Shown: in pieces, positions 19,179-29,013 of the stretch
Layout of the letters: each line of letters opens with the position of its first letter
Position numbering within the stretch: position 1 is the stretch's first letter
Assembly: GCF_003058465.1 (NCBI RefSeq)
Contig: NZ_CP028901.1
Coordinates: 3,286,001-3,350,000 of the forward strand
Direction of reading: 5' to 3'
Origin: Orrella marina
Lineage (GTDB): Bacteria > Pseudomonadota > Gammaproteobacteria > Burkholderiales > Burkholderiaceae_B
DNA: 64,000 nt
Program-made: the position numbers and the translations under genes
Notes under the pieces: generated by a model
What the model saw: the letters and a program-made list of their open reading frames with translations, nothing else
Told to the model about the DNA's origin: nothing
The model's database searches: none

Positions 19179-19443
19179 GAGTTGGTGTGCGGCAAGGTCG
19201 TTTTAACTGGTCAGTTCAATTAGCGTCGATGTTTATGTGAGGAATAGTCGATCCGACGGTTCCATGTGTCAGCATGCGCGAGCGGTCGATATCGGTAAGG
19301 GCTCAGTGATATGGAGGATTGGCAGTTTACGACTGTTATGTGCACGCCGTTGATAAGTTTGAGGGTTTAACTCAGGTCGCAGCATTGAGGGATGTTCCAG
19401 CATGATTGCTCCACGATAGCGGGCGCGCGGGTGCGCTGCCTGC
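19179..19443. other. bcsE-bcsG spacer, no bcsF recognised
   Basis: In enterobacteria a small membrane gene, bcsF, lies between bcsE and bcsG. Here the 265-bp spacer holds only a hydrophilic 44-codon reading frame on the minus strand with no transmembrane segment. I see no bcsF, promoter or terminator that I can support. Confidence 0.45.
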
Positions 19444-21066
19444 CTAAACGAGTGACAGGCGGACACGCTGCGGCGCATAGCGAATGGCATTCTCGCCCGG
19501 TGCTGACTCGGTAGCCGGGTCTGTCGATGCTTGTGGCACATCATCAAGCTGGCTCATTCTCTCTTCGATATGCTGAAGCGCGCCTTGAATGCTGGACAGA
19601 TCTTCGAACACAGTGTGGTTGATGAAGATTTCGTCAAACGGCAGGCGAAACAGTTGTTGCAAGACGGCGGGTACTACCTCGGGTAAACATCCGTGCAGAA
19701 AAACGTAGACCTCGTCGGCAACACTGCAGGCCAGATCTTCAAAACGCCTTATGTTCAGCTGGTTCAACGCCTGCTGCGCAGAAAGCCCGGGCACTGGCTG
19801 CATCGAGACCAGCAGACCTAGAAACTCCATCGACTTTTTGTTCGCTTTTGATGCGCCATTCTTGGCCCCGGTCTGTCTGGAGTCTTTCAGATCCTGTTTG
19901 ATTCTGGCGTGAACTCGGGTGAGGAATGTCGATGGTGCGACGACCCCATGAACTCCTCTGATATCCTCTTCGGGGAACAGTGAATCGACGGACTGGCTTA
20001 GCTCCCGCGTGTAGCGCACCGTCTGGATATTCTCCAGCAAGGACTTGAATCGCGTGTAGCTAAGATCCGTACCAAGCACGAGCGTGGCGCCGCAATCGAG
20101 CAGATTCTGTTCGTCTCGCAGACGCAGTTGACTGATGCTCTCTCGCACCACCAGTTTGATTAATGGTCCACGCTCGCGTCGCAAGGAATGGATGAGTCGA
20201 GCGATCTCGGGGAGTTGCTGAAAGCTGTTCAATGCAAATATGACTGTTGCGTTGACTTGCTGTCGGGCCCGTTCATACACCTGCTCCCGAGAGTCTATGA
20301 TCTCCCAGCCAGCTTCGTGGATTTGCCCAAAATCCTTCAGCACGGATCGCTCGATGATGTATCGATTACCATCGGCCACCGTTGGCATCGGGTCCTGTGC
20401 GGTCATATCCGCTTGAACGTGTAGTTCGTCGACTTTCTGAATGATGCTGAGGTTTCGGACACCTGTCACACCGAGTGCCGAGCGCCAGTATGCGCAACGA
20501 TATTCCAGCTGCGTCTCGGAGATTCTCGTTAGATGCACGAGCCCGGCCAGCAAATCGTTGTTCTCCAGCATGGCACTGCTGTTGCGCGTCAGGTTGCCGC
20601 CTGTACTCAGGATGAGCGCGGCACAGTCATTCTTTGCAATCCATTGTTGCGCGCTGGCAAGTATGGCACGACGGTGTTCCTGGCTTATCTGGCTAGTGAC
20701 ACTCTCTGGCAGCATCAGGATGATGGTGCGCTGATGCGGCCGAATTGTTGCATCAAGATCATTCGTCAGTGTTTTAAGTGCAGTCAACGACCCTTCGATA
20801 AAACGAAATGTTCTGAGATCGTGCGCCGAAATGGTGTCCTGCATTCGCTGAACTGATGCCGATGCATCCGATGTTGTGATCAGTACTCCTCGAGTGCTGA
20901 CATCAGCTTTTCTGAGGATCTGACGCAGCAACAGTGTGCAGTCATCCCACTCATCGAAATTGATCAGATAGATGGCACCTGTGCGCAGGCACTCCATTTC
21001 GACGGGGAGTCCGTCGATGGTGATTCTGTAAAGAAAATCCGGAGTGCTACTAGTGTTGTCTGGCAT
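19444..21066 (-). CDS. bcsE: BcsE, c-di-GMP-binding cellulose regulator
   Basis: 540 residues, close to E. coli BcsE (523). The best-conserved block is LIHSLRRERGPLIKLVVRE followed by LRLRDEQNLLDCGA. This is the GIL-domain region containing the RxxD c-di-GMP motif (Arg315, Asp318). BcsE sits on the cytosolic side of BcsA with BcsR and BcsQ and raises cellulose output when it binds c-di-GMP. The residues upstream form the degenerate NTPase/REC-like part. It lies in the same direction as bcsG, not divergent from the synthase genes as in E. coli. The preceding 240-bp spacer carries two sets of short tandem repeats, so it may have its own promoter. Confidence 0.9.
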   Translation of the reverse strand: MPDNTSSTPDFLYRITIDGLPVEMECLRTGAIYLINFDEWDDCTLLLRQILRKADVSTRGVLITTSDASASVQRMQDTISAHDLRTFRFIEGSLTALKTLTNDLDATIRPHQRTIILMLPESVTSQISQEHRRAILASAQQWIAKNDCAALILSTGGNLTRNSSAMLENNDLLAGLVHLTRISETQLEYRCAYWRSALGVTGVRNLSIIQKVDELHVQADMTAQDPMPTVADGNRYIIERSVLKDFGQIHEAGWEIIDSREQVYERARQQVNATVIFALNSFQQLPEIARLIHSLRRERGPLIKLVVRESISQLRLRDEQNLLDCGATLVLGTDLSYTRFKSLLENIQTVRYTRELSQSVDSLFPEEDIRGVHGVVAPSTFLTRVHARIKQDLKDSRQTGAKNGASKANKKSMEFLGLLVSMQPVPGLSAQQALNQLNIRRFEDLACSVADEVYVFLHGCLPEVVPAVLQQLFRLPFDEIFINHTVFEDLSSIQGALQHIEERMSQLDDVPQASTDPATESAPGENAIRYAPQRVRLSLV

Positions 21067-21127
21067 GGCTTGCCCTCGTGCGTGACTCTGACCTGTGTTG
21101 ACGGCCTTGTTGCAGCGTCGTTGATTG

Positions 21128-21148
21128 ATAACCTATAACCTATAACCT
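21128..21148. repeat. Three tandem copies of 7-mer ATAACCT
   Basis: Three perfect, contiguous copies of ATAACCT (AGGTTAT on the coding strand of bcsE) lie 62-82 bp upstream of the bcsE start. The spacing is compatible with a promoter or 5'-leader element. Copy number could vary by slippage. Confidence 0.85.
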
Positions 21149-21196
21149 GTAAGGCGATAACTGGTAAAGGCCTTGCTCGTCTGCTCCTGGTCAGTA

Positions 21197-21230
21197 TGGG
21201 ACAAATGGGACAAATGGGACAAAAGGGACA
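21197..21230. repeat. Tandem 9-mer TGGGACAAA, 3 perfect copies plus a partial one
   Basis: Copies lie at 21197-21205, 21206-21214 and 21215-21223, with a partial copy AGGGACA to 21230. The repeat sits in the wssI-bcsE spacer, about 130 bp upstream of bcsE and 75 bp downstream of the wssI stop. A plus-strand ORF across it encodes repeated MGQ, but nothing supports translation. Confidence 0.88.
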
Positions 21231-21305
21231 GAGGCTGGATTCCGGTCGTTCCGCTGACGATCGTGACCAAGGAGTTGCGCGCATATACCGAATTAGCTGG
21301 TCTCA

Positions 21306-22589
21306 TCAGCGTGTCGGCAGGTTATCCATCCAGGATTGCTCGTGCGCAGAGATGGGCATTTGCAAGACGCGCTCGGGAATCTCCCAGAAAACTACTTTTG
21401 GTGGTGCTTGCCGGTACTCATTCGATGACAAGTATTTCTGTGCGGAGCCCCAGAAATCTCCACCGTCCATGGCAAAGCTAGGCACGGGTGTCTGTAAGGC
21501 CATTTCGAGAAACGGTACGAATGAAGATGTCCTGGAAAACGAGGTTCCGATCAAAGCTGCCGAGGGCAGGTTGGTGTCACCGAACAGGTCCAGTGCAGTG
21601 TCATTCGTGTCGCTCGTACCGTCGCCCACATCAGACTCGGTAAGGGAGTTCAGTGTCTGGATGGGGTGAATTTCGATTGGCTCAACGACATCCGGTTTGG
21701 GTCGTAGCGATAGTGGCAACCAGTCGATGCCTGCCAGACGAACCAGGTCGCCATCGCGTGGCTGTCGTTTGCCCAGGCTGAGCGCATAAGACTGTCTGGG
21801 CGTGAGATCCATATTCAGCAGATCTACTGTGCTGGCGATTGCCTGTGCCGATCCGTGAGCGCCGGTTTGAGTCCAGTGTGTGTCCGTTTCAAGGAATGCC
21901 TGTTCATTGCTCGTTTGACCGTTTCTCTTGTCGCTCGCTTCGTTAATCGCCGTCAACCCTTCCAGAAGCGACGTGTGATGCACGCCAGCGTCGGTCAGGG
22001 CCTGCTCCCAGCGTGCGAGACGGTCTGCGCTCGAGTGTGGGCGATAGACGTTACACAGTTGTGCCTGCTGGACCCGGCTCTTGTCCGGGACGGTGGCCAC
22101 CACCAGTTCTGTCCCATTGGCTTTGAGGAGATCGCGTACTCTGATCACCGTCTCCAGGCGTCTTGCAGCATTCTGTGTGGCGTATGGGTACACCGACAGC
22201 TCATCAGTCAGGAAAAGCCAGTTTTTACAGCCTCGCCGAACGCGTGGCCCGAGGGATCCCGTGATGAGCCAGCTCGCCGCGCGCTCTGCGTCAGCCAGGG
22301 CAGTGGGCAGAGGCGTATCGGCGATTTCGTCTGCCAGATGCAGAGCACTCTCACCGCTGAGGACCCCTTTGAGGCTCCATGTCGAAGCGTTTAAATCGAT
22401 CCGGCCGGTTGCAAGACTCCAGGCGATCGAAGCCGCGCCAGCCACAAGCGTGAGCAGCATGACAAGTCCGGCAATCCGGGCGGCAGACTGCGAGGGTTGT
22501 GCCGGCTGCTCATCATCAGTACCGGAGTTGGTCTGCCTCAGGTTTTGAGGGGAGACGTTCTTGACTGTGTTCATCAGGGCGGTCTTCAT
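21306..22589 (-). CDS. wssI: WssI/AlgX-like polysaccharide O-acetyltransferase
   Basis: 427 residues starting at the ATG at 22589, which follows GGGAGAGG with good spacing; the in-frame extension to 22832 only overlaps wssH. One N-terminal hydrophobic segment (residues 38-60) anchors or exports an SGNH-like domain of the AlgX/AlgJ type. It has a D-x-H motif at Asp236-His238 (DTHW) and a Ser nucleophile at about 350 in IGTSFSR. In Pseudomonas wss operons WssI acetylates cellulose in the periplasm, using acetyl groups passed across the membrane by the MBOAT protein WssH. Its place at the end of wssFGHI fits this role. It is the last gene before the 240-bp spacer to bcsE. Confidence 0.85.
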   Translation of the reverse strand: MKTALMNTVKNVSPQNLRQTNSGTDDEQPAQPSQSAARIAGLVMLLTLVAGAASIAWSLATGRIDLNASTWSLKGVLSGESALHLADEIADTPLPTALADAERAASWLITGSLGPRVRRGCKNWLFLTDELSVYPYATQNAARRLETVIRVRDLLKANGTELVVATVPDKSRVQQAQLCNVYRPHSSADRLARWEQALTDAGVHHTSLLEGLTAINEASDKRNGQTSNEQAFLETDTHWTQTGAHGSAQAIASTVDLLNMDLTPRQSYALSLGKRQPRDGDLVRLAGIDWLPLSLRPKPDVVEPIEIHPIQTLNSLTESDVGDGTSDTNDTALDLFGDTNLPSAALIGTSFSRTSSFVPFLEMALQTPVPSFAMDGGDFWGSAQKYLSSNEYRQAPPKVVFWEIPERVLQMPISAHEQSWMDNLPTR

Positions 22590-22603
22590 GATATGCCTCT
22601 CCC

Positions 22604-24010
22604 TTAGAACTGAAAATAAAGGAAAGGCACGGCCTGCCGGCTTGCAATCAGCGCCATGGCCAGAACGAACCCGAACACAGGCCACAAATCCGCGAACGCC
22701 AGTACTGGGCCCGGCGTAAGTCGTCGTGCGGTATCGCGTGCCAGCGGTGCGACGATACATGCCAAGCCCAGTGCGATCGCCACCAGTTGTGCAGACTGCA
22801 ACGTTGTTCTGAGAGCCTCGCCCAGGGCCCATCCCTGCATTCCGATCTGTGCTCTGTATAAAGACAGCGCACTCTCAAAGTCGGTTGCGCGAAACACCAC
22901 CCATGCCATGCAGACAAACAGCAAGGTGCCTGCCCTGGAAATCAGCCCTGGTATCGCCGGCAGGCTCGAGCGGCTCCAGATCCGGGCGGTGGCCAGTGCG
23001 AACCCATGCAAAAGCCCCCAGACCAGAAAATTCCAGTTGTCGCTGCCGTGCCACATTCCGGCAATCGCCATGGTGGTGATCAGGTTGGCGTATGTGCGAA
23101 TAGACCCCTTTCGGTTTCCGCCAAGCGGGATGTACAGATAGTCCCGGATCCAGGATGAGAGCGAGATATGCCAGCGACGCCAGAAGTCCTGAATACTGTT
23201 GGCCAGATAGGGGTGGTTGAAGTTCTCCGGGAACCGGAACCCCAGCATCTGTCCCAGGCCGATGGCCATGGCACTGTAGCCGGCAAAGTCAAAGAAAAGC
23301 TGCAACGAATAAGCCAGGCAAGCGAGCCAGGCATCCATGAATGTTGGTTCAGGCAGGGCAAAGGCCGTTTCAACCAGCGGGGAGAGTGTGTCGGCAATCA
23401 GCACCTTCATGCACATACCGACCATGAATCGGCGCGCGCCCAGTGCAAAGCTGTTCCAGCAAAACGGACGACTGGCGAGCTCTCGCTCGACCCACTCGTA
23501 GCGGATGATCGGACCGGCAATCAGTTGACCGAACATCGCAAGGTAGGCGCCAAACCACACAAACCGTCTCTGTGCCTGAACTTCCCTGCGGTAGACATCC
23601 ACGAGATAGGAGATCGATTGGAGGATAAAAAACGACAGGCCGATCGGCAGCACAATCTGCTGCCAGGCCACCGACATCCCGCCTGCATAGACGATCAGGT
23701 CACTAAGCGTTTCTATCAGTATGTTGATGTATTTAAACCAGAACAGCGTCGCGGCGTTGATGACAATTAACAACACCAGCACCCATTTGCGTGAGCGATT
23801 GTCAGCCAGACGATCCAGGACCAGACCACCTGCCCAGGCTAGCGCGGTGACACCGATCAGCAGTAGTAGGAAGGCTGGACTCCACCAGCCATAGAAGATC
23901 CAGCTTCCGATCAGCAACGTGGCATTGCGCGCCGGCTTTGGGCAAAGCGCATAGATCGCCAGAAACGCTGGCAGAAAGAGCGTCAGGAACTCGATCGAGG
24001 AGAAGATCAT
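22604..24010 (-). CDS. wssH: WssH/AlgI-like MBOAT acyltransferase
   Basis: 468 residues with about ten hydrophobic segments. It has the AlgI-type MBOAT hallmarks: NFNHPYLANSIQDFWRRWHI, SSWIRDYLYIPLGG, and the catalytic His in AGMWHGSDNWNFLVWG. AlgI/WssH proteins move acetyl groups from cytosolic donors across the inner membrane for O-acetylation of an exopolysaccharide. It starts 8 bp after wssG and is followed 14 bp later by wssI. In alginate operons this protein works with AlgX/AlgJ; here the neighbouring bcs genes point to cellulose as the substrate. Confidence 0.92.
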   Translation of the reverse strand: MIFSSIEFLTLFLPAFLAIYALCPKPARNATLLIGSWIFYGWWSPAFLLLLIGVTALAWAGGLVLDRLADNRSRKWVLVLLIVINAATLFWFKYINILIETLSDLIVYAGGMSVAWQQIVLPIGLSFFILQSISYLVDVYRREVQAQRRFVWFGAYLAMFGQLIAGPIIRYEWVERELASRPFCWNSFALGARRFMVGMCMKVLIADTLSPLVETAFALPEPTFMDAWLACLAYSLQLFFDFAGYSAMAIGLGQMLGFRFPENFNHPYLANSIQDFWRRWHISLSSWIRDYLYIPLGGNRKGSIRTYANLITTMAIAGMWHGSDNWNFLVWGLLHGFALATARIWSRSSLPAIPGLISRAGTLLFVCMAWVVFRATDFESALSLYRAQIGMQGWALGEALRTTLQSAQLVAIALGLACIVAPLARDTARRLTPGPVLAFADLWPVFGFVLAMALIASRQAVPFLYFQF

Positions 24011-24018
24011 CGCAAGAC

Positions 24019-24696
24019 TTAGTTCGCGACAGAATCTTTGATGAAAAACAGACTGCGAGCGGGATCGCCTGGCACCAGGAACAGGCTGTAACGCTCACCA
24101 GCTTGCAACGTACCCATATTCAGTGGTTCACCAGTCGGCGTGCCCGAGCAGGTCAGTTGCACCTGTAACGGTACCGGATTGATCTGACGGCGTGCCCATT
24201 TGCCCACTTCACCGTTTTCAAAGAGGAACACCTGTCTGCCTGCGACCTGGACTCCCGGTTGTTTGCAGTCTTCATTCAGGTCGTAGAACGCGACTGATGC
24301 CCGCACGGCCGTGAATCCGTCGCCTTCCTCACGGACTTCACGGATCTGCAGTTTCTGGTCAGAGTCAAATCCGAGCACCGTGACGAACTCGCCAGGCAGG
24401 ATCTTGACCTGGACTGATTCGGTATCGGTGCCCAGCCTGAGCGTGCCGCCAATACTGGTCCCCCCAGTGACTGGCATGTAAGGACTTGCTCGGGACGAGG
24501 TAGTCAGCTCCAGCGAGGCATTCGAGTCTGCCGCCTGCACGCTGAGTGTGTCATCCGTGCTTCCATTGACGAATCGCACGAAAGCAGAGTCCTGGGCCGG
24601 GCCGGTCGGGTAGAGTTTGATTTCTGTGGCCTGAAGGCCAGATCCCGTCGACAGGCTCAGGACGCCAGTGAGGGTGGCGGCAAAAGCAGATTTCAT
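24019..24696 (-). CDS. wssG: WssG/AlgF-like acetylation accessory protein
   Basis: 225 residues with a signal peptide ending near ATEIKLYPTGP. The rest resembles AlgF, a periplasmic beta-rich protein needed for alginate acetylation (AFVRFVNGS, then a late LFFIKDSVAN). WssG is the cellulose-operon counterpart. The ATG overlaps the wssF stop as ATGA, and wssH follows 8 bp later. The protein probably links the MBOAT transporter and the periplasmic acetyltransferases. Sequence conservation in this family is low, so the call leans on gene order. Confidence 0.78.
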   Translation of the reverse strand: MKSAFAATLTGVLSLSTGSGLQATEIKLYPTGPAQDSAFVRFVNGSTDDTLSVQAADSNASLELTTSSRASPYMPVTGGTSIGGTLRLGTDTESVQVKILPGEFVTVLGFDSDQKLQIREVREEGDGFTAVRASVAFYDLNEDCKQPGVQVAGRQVFLFENGEVGKWARRQINPVPLQVQLTCSGTPTGEPLNMGTLQAGERYSLFLVPGDPARSLFFIKDSVAN

Positions 24697-25355
24697 TTCT
24701 TTTCTAGTTTCTGAACGGTCGGTGATTCAAGTAGTTCTTGTGTCAGTGCTTTACCCCAGGACTGATAGCCTGAGCGGGTGAAGTGCTGACCATCGCTGGT
24801 TGCCCATTCTCCTGGCTTGGAAAGCTGTGTGGAATCGATATATTCACATGGTGCCACGTTGGACGCGAGAAATGCTGAAACCTGCCTGGTGCGAACTTCG
24901 GTCTTGTGGAACTTCTGTCCTTCTGTGCCCCACGGAGGTCCAATCCAGACGCACGCAGTGCCAGCTTTAGCAATTGCTTGCGTCAAGCCAGTGACTTGCT
25001 GCCAGGCCCAGGTTTTCGGGAAAACGGGCTCCTTGTAGGCGCCCAGGGTATCTCCCATCACGACGACCAGAAGATTGGGCTTGTATCGCGCGATCATCTG
25101 GTCAATTTCGATGGTCGACGTGCTCGCTGGCAGCACCTTGACCTTGCCGCCTGGCTCACGTTCAGCCGCGCCACATGTTCCTACTGTTGGCTTGAGCCAG
25201 TCACTTGGGTTGGTTCCACACACACCAAATGTGCGCACCTCGGCGCCCTGCTCCTCAAGCCCTGAATGCAACGAATCGATCAGATAATAGGGGACAGTCA
25301 GATGGCTGTCCCCGACAATCAGAATCGATAGCCCTGCTAACGCTGAAGTCAACAT
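24693..25355 (-). CDS. wssF: WssF-like SGNH-fold protein of cellulose acetylation
   Basis: 220 residues. A short hydrophobic N-terminus leads into GDSHLT, the SGNH nucleophile motif (Ser17), and a late D-x-x-H motif is seen at Asp188-His191 (SDGQHF). This is the layout of SGNH hydrolases and acyltransferases. In wss operons WssF lies between bcsC and the alg-like acetylation genes and contributes to cellulose acetylation. The start follows GAGGGGAAG. The nucleophile lies very close to the predicted signal segment, so the export signal may be uncleaved or the start may be further upstream; no better start was found. Confidence 0.8.
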   Translation of the reverse strand: MLTSALAGLSILIVGDSHLTVPYYLIDSLHSGLEEQGAEVRTFGVCGTNPSDWLKPTVGTCGAAEREPGGKVKVLPASTSTIEIDQMIARYKPNLLVVVMGDTLGAYKEPVFPKTWAWQQVTGLTQAIAKAGTACVWIGPPWGTEGQKFHKTEVRTRQVSAFLASNVAPCEYIDSTQLSKPGEWATSDGQHFTRSGYQSWGKALTQELLESPTVQKLEKK

Positions 25356-25380
25356 GGTCTTCCCCTCTTATGTTCTCAAA

Positions 25381-28300
25381 TTAACGACCGTAGGTGATTC
25401 CGTATGGTGACCGATAAGGCTGAACTGGTAAATCAAGTAAAACGTTGCGCTGTGGCTGGAAGTAGTATCGAAGGTAAATACCGCCCGCCCACTCCTGATA
25501 GTCCTGTGCGTTGTCGGCACCAAATGTTGCACCAAACACCAGGTTGGGGTTGAGCCGGTACTCGGCTGATGCTCTCAGGTTATAGCTAAATCCGGTCTTG
25601 CTCTGGCCCGGATAATAGCCGCTACCAAACAGGTTGTTGGCGCCCGCCATCTGCTCTGCATACGCCTGCAACTCCGGATTGTTCGGAAATATGGGCGCAT
25701 CAGACTGTCTGAACTGCTGCATCCCGACTGCACCGTCAAACCTGAAACTCAGCGGACCAGAACGGTGCGCCCAGGATACGGGCACTGACAGGGCGTAATA
25801 CTGCTGGGGACTGAAGTAACCGCCACTGCCGTAAGTGAAATAGCCCAGATTCTTCTGATAGAAGGTCCCGTTCAGGTTGACACCGGCCATCAGCCTGGTG
25901 TCTGACTCTTCAATGACCCGGAAATAGGCACCCAGATTGAACTCGGTGCGCTGGTTGGTTGCCACATTCTTGCCTCTGAGGCTGTGCCAGGCAGCAGAAC
26001 CGTAAATGCCGGCTTTGCCGAAATCTTTAGAAAGAGTCAGGCGGGCGCCCGTGGCCATGACGCCACCCCATTCGAGTCCGAGATCATCGTAGCGACGACC
26101 TGCAAAGGACAGCATGCTATCGGTTACGGGCCGACGTGAAATGTCCAGGCGATAACCCATCGTCGCGGCATTGTCGAGCGTGCCACTGAAAAGCGCTCCG
26201 CCTGTGAAGTTTGTCTCCTGAAATCCGATCGGCGTCACACCTGCGTCGAACTGCATGCCGCGCAGGCTATAACCAACGGACAGCCCAACACCGCTTTGAC
26301 TCGAGTCATTAACCCGCAACGGGCTGTACTGCAGCAGATTGGCAGGACCGACGTAGGTTGGCACACTGCCGATCGCACCAGCGTCGAGCGTGACGGGGGT
26401 GACTCTGACATTCATTCGGCCATTCCCAACGGGAAATGATGCTTCCATCGGCGCCTGGACTTCTGTCAGTTGACTGGTGCCCGATTCGCCACTCCGGCTG
26501 CGGAATTCCACGCCCCCAATGGCTTGCGCGCTGCGCTGCTCGTACAGCGTCTCGAGTTCTCGTGCCAGATCAGATGAAGTTGCCGCAGCGACCTGGGTCG
26601 GTTGTGTGGCAAATGGATTGCCGGTTGTGTCTGACGGCTCTGTGCCCGCGGTGCGTGCGGACTGTGTGTCGGGGGCTTCGAGTGCTAACGCTCGCTCCAG
26701 CAAGGCGACTGCGTCTCCGGTTCGGCCCGAGTCCCTGGAGATGCTGGCAGCCGAGACCAGCACATCCCTGTTGTCGGGAGCGAGTTCGACCGCTTTCTCG
26801 GCTTCTCGAGCTGCTTGACGGTCATTGCCCATCTGCTGGGCAAGCAAAGCCAGCCCCAGGTGAACTTGCGGGTTGTCAGGGTCGGCAGCAAGCAGCTTTT
26901 CGTAGATGGCGAGCGCTTTTTCCGGCTGGCCGGAAGCAGCATACATGCGGGCCAGTGCACCCTGGGCCGCCAGGTCATCGGGGCGACGCTTGAGCACCGG
27001 AGCAATGACATCGTAGGCAGCTGCGAGTTCGCCCCTGGCGGTCAACTGGTCTGCCTGTCTGACCCGATAGCCGTCAGCGAGCGCATCGACTTGTTCACGT
27101 TGGGATGCCGTCAGCTTGCTTTCCTGCAACTGGCGCAACATGAGTGAAGCGTCCAGATCTTGTCCGGAGGCCAGCAACAAGCCCGCATAAGCGATGGTCG
27201 CGTTCACCCCGCGAGTGCCCCCTTCATTACGGATAGGCTTGAGCAAGGCGAGTCCGCGACTGGTTTCGCCGATATCGACGTATGCGCGGGCGACTGCATT
27301 GGTGACAGGCCAGTCATTGCCTGCATCGCTACGAATCTGTTCGAGCCACTTGATGGCTTGGGCTTTCCGTCCAGAGCGAGCCATGTTGACTGCTTCCCTG
27401 ATCTGCAGCTGACGATTTGCGGTCGCGTAAAGCTGATCCATGGGCGCGGTGCGCAGATCCGCTGGAATACGATCCAGCATTCGCAGCGTCTGGTTCCAGT
27501 TCTGTTCTTCCGATGCCATGATGGCACTGATGTAAAGCACTTCCGGATTGTCGGGACTGGCCTTGACCAGGTCATTGATGATCTGGTCAGCCTCCTGGGT
27601 GCGGCCAGCGTCACGGTAAGTCTGAGCCAACTCGTATCTCACCCATGGGCTCTCCGGATTCGCCAGTAGCGCCTGCTCCAGCAGTCTGCTGGCCTCGGCC
27701 GGATCACCAGAAAGTCTGGTGGCACGACTCAATCCAAATAGTGCCTGGGAATCACCTGGCTTGCGCTTGAGGATGGCTCGATAGGCATTGGTCGCCTGAG
27801 CAGTCTTGCCTTCCTCAAGCAGAATGTCCGCAAGCACAATGTTGGCAGCCACCTCCCCAGGAGCGAGTCGCGTACTCTGTGTTGCAATGCGGCGTGCCTG
27901 GGTCAGGTCGCCTGCATCCAGAGCCGCCTGTGCTTGATCCACATTTACCCAGTAGCGGGCCGTATTGAGGGACGACTGCCAGGCGGCATTGCCGCGGCGA
28001 GCTCGTGTGAGGTAGTCCAGTGCCAGCTTCCAGTTACCTTCCCGCATGGCTAGCACGCCCATTCCGCCGAGTGCTTCAGAGTCATTCGGGCGCTGGGTCA
28101 GTATTGCCTCAAACTCTGCTCTGGCAGTTGCCGTGTTGCCTGCATCAATCTCCTTGAGTGCGGCATTTGCGCGCTGGCGAAGCGGGTCGGGGGGCGCCTT
28201 GGGGGCGGGCTTGCTTGCCTCGGCGGTAATGGCCTCACCTTCTTCGAGTAGTTCGCGAATTTCCGTGTCATCGGGATGCTTGTTCAGGTACTCACGATAG

Positions 28301-29013
28301 AGTGGCTGCACTGATGCTTGCGGGGGGCTGAGCCAGATCAATGCATCGCGCCAGCTTTCAGCCGCGTCATTACCGATTTCCGAGTTGGCGGACAGTCGGG
28401 CCAGACGGGCAATGCCTTCGGTCCGGGTTTCTTCCTTGCGAGCCAGATGCCGGGCAAGCGCCAGTTCGAGATTCGCATCTTCAGGTGACTGTTTTTGAAG
28501 ACGCCTGAGGTTATCGATCGCGACATCCATACCACCGGGCGTATAGCCAAGCAACGTGTAATAGTCCCTGCCGACTGATCCCACGGGCTGCTGCCCCTGA
28601 AAGATCTGCTCGTACTTCTGAACTGCGGTGTCGACATCAGACGATGCAACCGCCTGACGCACATCTTCCAGGAGTACCTTGCTTTGTGCGGAGGCCAGCT
28701 TGATGTCCTGCCGGAGCTGGACCACGAGCGGGCTGGAGGGATTGGTTTGTTCCAGTCGCTGCAGGTAGCTGCGTGCACGGTCGATGCGACCAGCGCGCAG
28801 ATCGATCGTGGCAAGTCCGTATAGTCCTTGCGGATTGTCGGCACTGACTTCGAGCAGCTTGTTCCAGGCCTCTGCTGCGCGCTTGCTGTCGTCCCGTTGC
28901 TGCCAGAACAGGCCGCGCTCAATCAGCGCCTGGTTAATGTCGTTCTGCGCAAAACTGGCCTGGCTGAGTAACGCGACAAGAACGCCACAGGCTATCCGGT
29001 TGTGTTTAAACAC
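25381..29013 (-). CDS. bcsC: BcsC, cellulose export TPR/outer-membrane barrel protein
   Basis: 1210 residues. A cleavable signal peptide ends at about SQASFAQ (residue 23). Many TPR repeats follow to about residue 800, forming the periplasmic scaffold, and then a C-terminal BcsC porin domain (VGYSLRGMQFDAGVTPIGF, FTYGSGGYFSPQQYYAL). BcsC exports nascent cellulose across the outer membrane. The start overlaps the bcsZ end by 22 bp. This is the intact BcsC of the window; the chimeric ORF at 12361-16527 carries a second, more E. coli-like copy of the same TPR/barrel architecture without its signal. Its sequence is clearly different, so it is not a recent duplication. Confidence 0.93.
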   Translation of the reverse strand: MFKHNRIACGVLVALLSQASFAQNDINQALIERGLFWQQRDDSKRAAEAWNKLLEVSADNPQGLYGLATIDLRAGRIDRARSYLQRLEQTNPSSPLVVQLRQDIKLASAQSKVLLEDVRQAVASSDVDTAVQKYEQIFQGQQPVGSVGRDYYTLLGYTPGGMDVAIDNLRRLQKQSPEDANLELALARHLARKEETRTEGIARLARLSANSEIGNDAAESWRDALIWLSPPQASVQPLYREYLNKHPDDTEIRELLEEGEAITAEASKPAPKAPPDPLRQRANAALKEIDAGNTATARAEFEAILTQRPNDSEALGGMGVLAMREGNWKLALDYLTRARRGNAAWQSSLNTARYWVNVDQAQAALDAGDLTQARRIATQSTRLAPGEVAANIVLADILLEEGKTAQATNAYRAILKRKPGDSQALFGLSRATRLSGDPAEASRLLEQALLANPESPWVRYELAQTYRDAGRTQEADQIINDLVKASPDNPEVLYISAIMASEEQNWNQTLRMLDRIPADLRTAPMDQLYATANRQLQIREAVNMARSGRKAQAIKWLEQIRSDAGNDWPVTNAVARAYVDIGETSRGLALLKPIRNEGGTRGVNATIAYAGLLLASGQDLDASLMLRQLQESKLTASQREQVDALADGYRVRQADQLTARGELAAAYDVIAPVLKRRPDDLAAQGALARMYAASGQPEKALAIYEKLLAADPDNPQVHLGLALLAQQMGNDRQAAREAEKAVELAPDNRDVLVSAASISRDSGRTGDAVALLERALALEAPDTQSARTAGTEPSDTTGNPFATQPTQVAAATSSDLARELETLYEQRSAQAIGGVEFRSRSGESGTSQLTEVQAPMEASFPVGNGRMNVRVTPVTLDAGAIGSVPTYVGPANLLQYSPLRVNDSSQSGVGLSVGYSLRGMQFDAGVTPIGFQETNFTGGALFSGTLDNAATMGYRLDISRRPVTDSMLSFAGRRYDDLGLEWGGVMATGARLTLSKDFGKAGIYGSAAWHSLRGKNVATNQRTEFNLGAYFRVIEESDTRLMAGVNLNGTFYQKNLGYFTYGSGGYFSPQQYYALSVPVSWAHRSGPLSFRFDGAVGMQQFRQSDAPIFPNNPELQAYAEQMAGANNLFGSGYYPGQSKTGFSYNLRASAEYRLNPNLVFGATFGADNAQDYQEWAGGIYLRYYFQPQRNVLLDLPVQPYRSPYGITYGR

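Noticed and set aside
19269..19402. Possible bcsF between bcsE and bcsG
   Set aside because: The frame is hydrophilic with no transmembrane segment, whereas BcsF is a small membrane protein.
21197..21230. CRISPR-like repeat
   Set aside because: Repeats are 9 bp, contiguous and without spacers, so it is a simple tandem repeat.
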